From positions 6,696,001 to 6,760,000 of the forward strand of contig NZ_CP028369.1 in assembly GCF_003032475.1 (NCBI RefSeq): a stretch of 64,000 nt of DNA. The letters run 5' to 3'. A program made the position numbers and the translations under genes. The DNA is from Streptomyces sp. P3. GTDB lineage: Bacteria > Actinomycetota > Actinomycetes > Streptomycetales > Streptomycetaceae. Shown here one piece after another: positions 53,508-60,012 of this stretch. The notes beneath the pieces are model-generated. The model did not search any database. It had not been told where the DNA came from and worked only from the letters and a program-made list of their open reading frames with translations. Positions within the stretch are counted from its first letter, which is position 1, and each line of letters starts with the position of its first letter.

Positions 53508-54467
53508 GTGACTTCCAACGCCCACAGCAGCAGGTCCCTGAGGAACCACCCCGGCGCGGCGGCCGTCGCCCTGGCCGCGACGGCGCTCCTGCTGGCGGGA
53601 TGTGGCTCCTCGTCCGGTGACACCGACGACCCGCTCGCCGGCGACAAGGCGGCAGGCGACACGGTGGTCGTCGGCTCCAACAACTTCGCCGAGAGCGTCC
53701 TGCTCGCCGACATCTACGGCGAGGCCCTGAAGGCCAAGGGCGTGAAGGTGTCCTACAAGCCCAACATCGGCAGCCGTGAGACCACGTACGGGCTGCTCAA
53801 GAACGGTTCCATCACCGTCCTGCCGGAGTACAACGGCTCCCTGCTCGCGTATCTGGACAAGGACGCGGCCCAGACCTCGCCGGCGACGGTGAACGCCGCG
53901 GTGAAGACGAAGCTCGACTCCAAGCTGACGCTGCTGGAGTCGTCGCCCGCCGAGGCCAAGGACTCCGTCACGATCAACGCGGAGACCGCGAAGAAGTACG
54001 ACCTCACCTCGACCTCCACGCTCGCCGACCTCAAGGACGCCGCGCCCGAGCTCGTTCTCGGCGGTTCGCCCGAGTTCCAGACCAGGCAGCAGGGCATGGT
54101 CGGACTGGAGTCGGTGTACGGGCTGAAGTTCAAGAACTTCAAGGCGCTCGACGCGGGCGGCCCCCTGACCCAGGCGGCGCTGAAGAAGAACACCGTGCAG
54201 GCCGCGGACATCTTCACCACGGACCCGACCATCACCAGGGAGAAGTTCGTCGTCCTCCAGGACCCGAAGAACCTCTTCGGATTCGCGAACGTGACGCCGC
54301 TCGTCTACAAGAGCGGCCTCTCCCAGGAGGGCATCGAGGCGCTCAACGCCGTATCCGCCAAACTCGACACGAAGACGCTGCTCGACCTGGACTCCCAGGT
54401 GCAGCTGGAGAGCAAGGACCCGCTGGACGTCGCCCGGGCCTGGCTGAAGTCCGCGGGTCTGGACTGA
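53508..54467 (+). CDS. OpuC-type quaternary-amine-binding lipoprotein
   Basis: A 319-residue lipoprotein (signal AAAVALAATALLLAGCG) with an OpuAC-type ligand domain: TVVVGSNNFAESVLLADIYG, NIGSRETTYGLLKNGSITVL, EYNGSLLAYLD, ADIFTTDPTI. It should deliver a quaternary amine to the permeases at 46000-47360, 6 kb upstream on the same strand. GTG at 53508. It has its own promoter candidate. An ammonia-lyase-like gene follows 40 bp downstream and may be cotranscribed. Confidence 0.92.
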   Translation: MTSNAHSSRSLRNHPGAAAVALAATALLLAGCGSSSGDTDDPLAGDKAAGDTVVVGSNNFAESVLLADIYGEALKAKGVKVSYKPNIGSRETTYGLLKNGSITVLPEYNGSLLAYLDKDAAQTSPATVNAAVKTKLDSKLTLLESSPAEAKDSVTINAETAKKYDLTSTSTLADLKDAAPELVLGGSPEFQTRQQGMVGLESVYGLKFKNFKALDAGGPLTQAALKKNTVQAADIFTTDPTITREKFVVLQDPKNLFGFANVTPLVYKSGLSQEGIEALNAVSAKLDTKTLLDLDSQVQLESKDPLDVARAWLKSAGLD

Positions 54468-54507
54468 GCCCGGCCCCGCCCGCCCGAACCACCGACGCAC
54501 CGGACCG

Positions 54508-56484
54508 TTGGACACGCCGGCAGACGGAACGGCCCGGGTCGCCCCGCACGGAGAGGGCGCCCGGGTCGTCCTGGACGGAACCGCCCTCACCGTCGGCGAG
54601 CTGATCGCGCTCGCCGACGGCGCGGCCGTGCCCGTGGTGGCCCCCGAGGCCCGGGAGCGGGCCGTGCGCTCCTGGCGGACGGCCCGGCGGCTCGCCGCCG
54701 CCGGGCGGCTGTACGGCCGCGGCACCGGCGTGGGCGCCCAGCGCTCCGTGGCGGTCGACCAGGACGACGAGGTCGCGCACGGACTGCGCCTGCTGCGCAG
54801 CCACGCCGGCGGGGCGGGCGACCTGCTGCCCGGACGTCAGGTCCGGGCGATGCTCGCGATCCGCGCCAACCAACTCCTCGCCGGCGGTTCCGGCATCCAA
54901 CCGGCCTTCGTCGACGCTCTCACCGAGGCCCTGCGGCTTCGCGTCCACCCGGCCGTCAGCGAATACGGCGGTGTCGGCACCGGCGACCTGACGGCGCTGG
55001 CCCAGACGGGTCTCACCCTCCTCGGGGAGCGGCCGTGGGCCGGCGAGGGGCCGGAAGGCACGACCGATCGGCCCGCGGTGCCCGAACTACCACGGCCCGG
55101 GCTGCCTGAACCACCTGCCCTGCCCGGACCGCCCGGACTGCCCGAGGGGCCTGCGGCGCCCGCCGCGCTCGCGGAGCCGGCAGCGCCCGTCGCGGCGATC
55201 GCTTCGGGCGAAGCGGACCGGAGTGTGACCGCCGGCCGCGCCAGGGATGCCGGGGCGCCCACGGAGCCGCCCCGCCGTGTGTCTGTCGCCGTGCACGCCT
55301 CCACGGCTACCGGCGCTCCCACGGCTGGCGCTCCCACCGCTCCCGGCGCTCTCACCGATTCCGGCGCACCCGCCGGGTCCGGCTCCCGCGGCAGGCCCGG
55401 GGCCCGGCTTGCCGACGGTTCTCGACTCGCCGCCGCTCTGGCCGCGTTGCCGGCCCCGCCGTCCGGACCGGCCGACCGCCCCGAGCACGCTCCCGTCGGC
55501 TCCGTGCCGGGCCGGGCCCTCGCGCCGCTCCCCGGCCGCGTCCCGGTCCCCGTCGTCCTGCAGGCCGGGGACGCTCTCGCGCTGCTCAGCAGCAATGCCC
55601 TGGCATTGGCGCAGGCGGCTCTGGCGCAGGGTGAGGTGGGGATGCTCTTGCGGGCCACCCACGCCGTCGCCGCTCTTTCACTCGTCGCGGTGTCCGGGTC
55701 GCCCCAGGCGTACGCGGCGCCGGTGCACGCGCTGCGGCCCTACCCCGGCGCGGCCCACGCGGCAGGCGAGGTACGGCGGCTGCTCGGACTGCCCGGCCGG
55801 CCGCCGCCCGACCCGGGCAGCCGGGTCCAGGACCCCTTCGGGTTCCGCGCCTTCCCCCAGGTGCACGGGTGCGCCCTGGACGCCTGCGAACGACTGCGCG
55901 AGGTCGTAGAGGTGGAGATCAACTGCCCGTCGGAGAATCCCCTCATGGATCCCGACGGCGCGGCGGCCTACCACCACGGCGGGTTCTTCGCCGCTCCGCT
56001 GGGCCTCGCCCTGGACGCGTGCGCACTCGCGCTGCTGCAGACCGCACAGCTCTCCGCGGCCCGCCTGGCCGCGCTCGGCGACCCCGGGCTGACCGGACTG
56101 CCCGCCTTCCTCGGCGCAGGGCCCGCGAGCAGCTCGGGCGCGATGATCCTCGAGTACACCGCCAACTCGGCGCTCGCGGAGCTGCGTTCCTGTGCGATGC
56201 CCGCGTCGGCGGGGCACGCCGTCCTGTCGCGGGGCCTGGAGGAGGCCGCCAGCTTCGCCGGTCAGGCCGCCCGCCAGGCCTTGCGCGCGGCGCACGCCTA
56301 CGCCGTCGTCGTCGCCTGCGAACTCGTCGCATCGGTACGGGCGTTGAGGATGCTGCCGGGGTCGCCGCCGGTCGCCGCCTTCGCGGCGGCGGCGGCCGCC
56401 CTGCCCGCAGGCACGGACGACCGTCCGCTCACCGACGACGTGACGGCGGCCGTCGAACTGCTGCCGCTCCTGGCGCGGTTGTGA
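54508..56484 (+). CDS. Histidine/aromatic ammonia-lyase-like protein lacking the MIO triad
   Basis: A 658-residue member of the HAL/PAL fold. Conserved: YGRGTGVGAQ with Tyr69, SHAGGAGD, ANQLLAGGSGI, QDPFGFRAFPQVHG, ENPLMDP and SSGAMILEYTANSA. The Ala-Ser-Gly that makes the MIO cofactor is replaced: EYGGVGTGDLTAL has Gly157-Thr158-Gly159, one residue shorter than VGASGDL. GGNFH is GGFFA here. A 170-residue Ala/Pro-rich insertion (about 180-350) splits the fold. Start is TTG 54508; no better start was found. The missing triad argues against normal lyase activity, so it may be a non-catalytic or differently reacting homologue. Confidence 0.8.
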   Translation: MDTPADGTARVAPHGEGARVVLDGTALTVGELIALADGAAVPVVAPEARERAVRSWRTARRLAAAGRLYGRGTGVGAQRSVAVDQDDEVAHGLRLLRSHAGGAGDLLPGRQVRAMLAIRANQLLAGGSGIQPAFVDALTEALRLRVHPAVSEYGGVGTGDLTALAQTGLTLLGERPWAGEGPEGTTDRPAVPELPRPGLPEPPALPGPPGLPEGPAAPAALAEPAAPVAAIASGEADRSVTAGRARDAGAPTEPPRRVSVAVHASTATGAPTAGAPTAPGALTDSGAPAGSGSRGRPGARLADGSRLAAALAALPAPPSGPADRPEHAPVGSVPGRALAPLPGRVPVPVVLQAGDALALLSSNALALAQAALAQGEVGMLLRATHAVAALSLVAVSGSPQAYAAPVHALRPYPGAAHAAGEVRRLLGLPGRPPPDPGSRVQDPFGFRAFPQVHGCALDACERLREVVEVEINCPSENPLMDPDGAAAYHHGGFFAAPLGLALDACALALLQTAQLSAARLAALGDPGLTGLPAFLGAGPASSSGAMILEYTANSALAELRSCAMPASAGHAVLSRGLEEAASFAGQAARQALRAAHAYAVVVACELVASVRALRMLPGSPPVAAFAAAAAALPAGTDDRPLTDDVTAAVELLPLLARL

Positions 56485-56506
56485 GGCCGTCGCCGAAGCG
56501 GCCGCC

Positions 56507-57877
56507 TCAGTACCCCACGTAGAACGTCGCGTCCTGCTTCTCCGTCGCCGTCGAGACGGGATCGATGCGCAGGACGTAGTTCGCGTGCCGGATGTACCGG
56601 GTGGGGTTGTTGTACGAGCGGAACGACGACCAGCCGGCGTCCGCCAGCCCCGCCGTCCGGTAGAACGTCGCGTCCCCGGCGAACGTCGACGTGCCGTCGT
56701 TCACGTCGAGTTGGAGTGCGTAGTTGTAGTGCCGCAGGTAGCGGGTCGGGTAGTTCACGGAGCGGAAGGAGACGCCGGAGCTGTCCGCGAGGCCCGGCAC
56801 CAGGGTCCACTGCGAGTCCTTGTACGGCTCGACGGGGTACTCGTCGATCCGGCCGACGTAGTTGGAGTGGCGCACGTAACGGGCCGGGAAGTTGTAGGAC
56901 TTGAGGCGGTTCCAGGCCGGGGCGCCCCACTTCGCCACGAGGTTGTCGTACTGGGTCGAGGTGATCGTCGTGATGCCGCAGTGCTTGGAGTTGACCGGCT
57001 GGGTGTAGGCCTTCTGGTCCAGCGCGGTCCAGGTGCCGGCCGACAGGTCGGAGGACTGCCAGGCGTAGAAGACGCCGTTGGGGGTGTAGGTGTCGCCCCA
57101 CAGGTACCAGGTGCCGGAGGTGAGGGACTTGACCAGGGTCGGGGCCTCCGTGCCGCCGTGGGAGACGGCGGTGCTGAAGGGCGTGAAGCTGCCGGGGTTC
57201 AGGGAGCTGGACCTGGCGCCGAGAAGGGTGCCGTTCTTCTTGAAGTAGAGGTAGTTGACGCCGTTCACGCCGACGGCCATGTCGCCGTCGATCACGTCGT
57301 AGCCGGGGTCGAAGAAGACCTGGGGGGCCGAGACCGTGACGAAGTCGGTGGTGTAGTTGACCATGATGACGTTGTGGCCGCTGCTGTTGACGGCGGAGTA
57401 GATGAGCGCGTACTGGCCGCGGCTCGCGTCCCAGAAGGCCTCCGGCGCCCAGCTGTGGGTGTTCATGTCGTGCAGCTTCAGCCGGTGGTATCCGGTGAAG
57501 GTGCGCAGGTCGGTGGAGTTCCAGACGTGGACGTACTGACTGACGTAGTTCCAGTCCGTCCCCTTGAGGTCGGTGGCGAGCACGACGAAGGTGCCGTCCT
57601 GCTTGCGCAGGATGAACGGGTCGCGCAGGCCGAGCGCGCCCTCGGTGGGGGTGACCACGGGGTTGTTCTGGTTGAGCGGCATCCAGCGCAGCCCGTCCGT
57701 GCTGACCGCCAGATGCAGTCCGTAGTCGGTGCCGTCGCCGAGATTCGTCGACTCGGTGAAATAGGCCATCACGTACGCGGAGTCGGCCGCGTGGGCGGAC
57801 GGGACGCCGAGAGTGAGGGCCAGGGGGACGGAGGCGGCCGCGCCGAGGAAGAGGCGGCGGGACGGGTTGGGGGTCAT
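56507..57877 (-). CDS. Secreted GH43-type glycosidase with AbfB (CBM42) domain
   Basis: A 456-residue exported protein. Tat-like signal SRRLFLGAAASVPLALTLGV then Pro-Ser-Ala-His-Ala. Residues 30-310 are a five-bladed propeller of GH43 type: AYFTESTNLGDGTDYGLHLA, LRDPFIL with the probable base Asp, and SWAPEAFWD with an acid candidate. The C-terminal 140 residues are an arabinose-binding AbfB trefoil with repeated YVRH/YLRH/YIRH (PARYVRHSNY, PTRYLRHYNY, PTRYIRHANY). Likely attacks arabinan or arabinoxylan side chains outside the cell. ATG at 57877 with GGAG six bases before. Convergent with the lyase-like gene, 22 bp apart. Confidence 0.88.
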   Translation of the reverse strand: MTPNPSRRLFLGAAASVPLALTLGVPSAHAADSAYVMAYFTESTNLGDGTDYGLHLAVSTDGLRWMPLNQNNPVVTPTEGALGLRDPFILRKQDGTFVVLATDLKGTDWNYVSQYVHVWNSTDLRTFTGYHRLKLHDMNTHSWAPEAFWDASRGQYALIYSAVNSSGHNVIMVNYTTDFVTVSAPQVFFDPGYDVIDGDMAVGVNGVNYLYFKKNGTLLGARSSSLNPGSFTPFSTAVSHGGTEAPTLVKSLTSGTWYLWGDTYTPNGVFYAWQSSDLSAGTWTALDQKAYTQPVNSKHCGITTITSTQYDNLVAKWGAPAWNRLKSYNFPARYVRHSNYVGRIDEYPVEPYKDSQWTLVPGLADSSGVSFRSVNYPTRYLRHYNYALQLDVNDGTSTFAGDATFYRTAGLADAGWSSFRSYNNPTRYIRHANYVLRIDPVSTATEKQDATFYVGY

Positions 57878-58086
57878 GTGCGCTCCAGGGGGATACAGCG
57901 GGGTGCCCGGATACCACGTCGGTTCGACATTTCGAACCAAGTTCGGTGAGTCGGTCAGAAGGTAGGGGCGCAAGGGGCGCACGTCAATCACTGGGACAGG
58001 CTTGGCGGCTTCCCGCCGCATTCCTGTGTGACGCTCATGAGGAATACCGGCGACGTCTGCGCCGCAGCGGACTAAGGTCGGCGCCC

Positions 58087-58503
58087 GTGAACAGGAGACG
58101 GCGGAAGAAACTGACGAAGCGTCTGGTGTGCGCGGCGAGGTTCGAGGACGGGAAGGGCGTCGGCCGGTTGCTCGAGGCCGGCGCCGACCCGGCGGCGGCC
58201 GACGCCGAGGGGACGACTCCGTTGTACGCGGCCTGCGTCCAGGGCGAAGCCGAGACGGCCCGCAGACTCCTCGAGGCCGGGGCACCGCCCGACGCCGAGA
58301 GCGCCGGCCTCGGCGCCGAGGGAACTCCCCTGTGTGCGGCGGCCTGTTGGGGACACGTCGAAACCGTCCGCGTCCTCCTCGCCCATGGCGCCGACCCCAA
58401 CCGCCGCGAGGACCACGGCACGGGCATGACGCCCCTGCAGTGGGCGGCCGCGGGACCCCACCCGCAGACGATCGCCGTACTGCGCGAGGCCGGAGCCCAC
58501 TGA
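58087..58503 (+). CDS. Ankyrin-repeat protein
   Basis: A 138-residue cytosolic protein consisting of about three to four ankyrin repeats: VGRLLEAGADPAAADAEGTT, PLYAACVQGEAETARRLLEA, PLCAAACWGHVETVRVLLAH, PLQWAAAGPHPQTIAVLREA. A basic N-terminus (NRRRRKKLTKR) precedes them. Expected to bind another protein; none is indicated by the neighbours. GTG at 58087. Confidence 0.88.
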   Translation: MNRRRRKKLTKRLVCAARFEDGKGVGRLLEAGADPAAADAEGTTPLYAACVQGEAETARRLLEAGAPPDAESAGLGAEGTPLCAAACWGHVETVRVLLAHGADPNRREDHGTGMTPLQWAAAGPHPQTIAVLREAGAH

Positions 58504-58561
58504 GCGCGGTGAGCCCGCGGTGAGCCCGTTGAGCACCGAGGGGCGGTGAGGGGCGCCGAGG

Positions 58562-58592
58562 GGCGGCGCGCGCCCGCCGGGCGCGCGCCGCC
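58562..58592. terminator. Bidirectional terminator with 14-bp perfect stem
   Basis: GGCGGCGCGCGCCC and its reverse complement separated by GCC, between the convergent ankyrin gene and the second cvnD. A second short GC-rich element follows near 58610. Confidence 0.8.
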
Positions 58593-58606
58593 GCGGCCGA
58601 GAGGCA

Positions 58607-59212
58607 CTAACCCCGCCGGGCCCCGGCGGTGACATCGTCGATCAGGTGGTCGATCAGCGCGATCAGCACCTCCCGGCACGACTCCCGCTCGCGCGCGTCG
58701 CAGAGCAGCACCGGAACGTGCGCCGGCAGTGCCAGCGACTCCCTGATGTCCTCGATGGGGTAGGGGTGCAGCCCGTGGAAGCCGTTCACCGCGATGACGA
58801 ACGGGATGCCCCGGCGCTCGAAGAAGTCGACGGCGGCGAAACTGCACTCGGGCCGGCGCACGTCGATGAGGACCACCGCCCCGAGCGCACCGATCGCCAG
58901 GTCGTTCCACATGAACCAGAACCGTTGCTGGCCCGGCGTGCCGAAGAGGTACAGCACCAGGTCGTCGCCGATGGTGATGCGCCCGAAGTCGAGGGCCACG
59001 GTGGTGGACCGCTTGGCCTCGATGCCCTTCAAGTCGTCGACGTCCAGGCCGGCGACGGTGAGCGGTTCCTCGGTGCGCAGGGGCACGATCTCGCTGACCG
59101 CCCCGACCATGGTGGTCTTGCCGACGCCGAAGCCGCCGGCGACGAGGATCTTCACGGTGTCCGGCGCCGCCGCCGACCCGCCGACGGGCGCGGCGCTGTC
59201 AGATCCGGCCAA
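58607..59212 (-). CDS. cvnD: Conservon GTPase (CvnD), second cluster
   Basis: A 201-residue small GTPase: P-loop GGFGVGKTT, RSTTVALDFGRITIG, LFGTPGQQRFWFMW, FVIAVNGFHG in the base-recognition position. TTG start at 59212, inside cvnC, giving a 14-bp overlap identical in length to that of the first cluster. Last gene of the operon, followed by a strong terminator. Confidence 0.93.
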   Translation of the reverse strand: MAGSDSAAPVGGSAAAPDTVKILVAGGFGVGKTTMVGAVSEIVPLRTEEPLTVAGLDVDDLKGIEAKRSTTVALDFGRITIGDDLVLYLFGTPGQQRFWFMWNDLAIGALGAVVLIDVRRPECSFAAVDFFERRGIPFVIAVNGFHGLHPYPIEDIRESLALPAHVPVLLCDARERESCREVLIALIDHLIDDVTAGARRG

Positions 59213-59597
59213 GGCCGTCCCTCACTTTCTGCAGCAGGTCCAGGTCCAGGTCCGCGGAACCGGTGACCGAGCGGGGTGCCCGGGCCGTGATCAGGCCGGC
59301 CTCCAGCAGGTCGCAGAGCATGATGACGACCACGCTCACCGGCAGGTCGAGATGGGCCGCGAGCTCCGCCACCGCGACGGGCCGGGCGCACAGCCGCAGG
59401 ATGCGGGCGTACTCCGGCTGCGGCCGCGCCACCCGGGCGGGCGGCGGGTGCACCGCCGTGACCGTCGTGATGAGCGTGAAGTCGGCGCGGCTGGGCCGGG
59501 TCCGTCCACCGGTCAGGGCGAACGGTCTGACCAGCCGGCCCGCTTCGTCGCCTCCGCTCACCTCACCCGCCGTGGGTGCGCACGGCGGGACCGACAT
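59199..59597 (-). CDS. cvnC: Conservon DUF742 protein (CvnC), second cluster
   Basis: A 132-residue DUF742 protein: VRPFALTGGR, YARILRLCARPVAVAELAAH, LDLPVSVVVIMLCDLLEAGL. ATG at 59597 lies within the end of cvnB (35-bp overlap), and its own end overlaps cvnD by 14 bp. Confidence 0.92.
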   Translation of the reverse strand: MSVPPCAPTAGEVSGGDEAGRLVRPFALTGGRTRPSRADFTLITTVTAVHPPPARVARPQPEYARILRLCARPVAVAELAAHLDLPVSVVVIMLCDLLEAGLITARAPRSVTGSADLDLDLLQKVRDGLGRI

Positions 59598-60012
59598 GGG
59601 CCCGCGGCGCCGCGCTGAGGTGCTCGCCGATCTTCTTCACCAGCATGTTCATCTGGTACGCCACCACGCCGACGTCCGCGTTCTTGCCGGCCAGTACCAC
59701 GAGATGGGCGCCCGGACCGGCCGAGGTCAGGATCAGGTAGGTGTGGGCCATCTCGATGAGGGCCTGGCGCACCGGGCCGCCCCGGAAGTCCATGCTGACG
59801 CCCTTGCTGAGGCTCATCAGCCCGGACGCCGTCGCCGCCAGCCGTTCGGCGTCCTCGCGCAGGAAGCCGGTGGACTTGCTGACCACCAGTCCGTCCTCGG
59901 AGAGGACCACGGCCTGGTTGACGTCGGCGACGCGGTCCACGAGACCGGTGAGCAACTGGTCGAGCTGGCTGTTCGTGCCGGGGAGGGAGGGTGTCATGGC
60001 GGTGTCCTTCAT
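59563..60012 (-). CDS. cvnB: Conservon roadblock/LC7 protein (CvnB), second cluster
   Basis: A 149-residue roadblock/LC7 protein (LDQLLTGLVDRVADVNQAVV, LSEDGLVVSKS, VVLAGKNADVGVVAYQMNML). ATG at 60012 overlaps the cvnA stop (ATGA); ATG 59997 is an alternative. Overlaps cvnC by 35 bp. Confidence 0.93.
   Translation of the reverse strand: MKDTAMTPSLPGTNSQLDQLLTGLVDRVADVNQAVVLSEDGLVVSKSTGFLREDAERLAATASGLMSLSKGVSMDFRGGPVRQALIEMAHTYLILTSAGPGAHLVVLAGKNADVGVVAYQMNMLVKKIGEHLSAAPRAHVGPAVRTHGG

Noticed and set aside
54508..56484. Annotation as histidine ammonia-lyase hutH
   Set aside because: The MIO triad Ala-Ser-Gly is missing and a large insertion interrupts the fold, so the hutH name would overstate the function.
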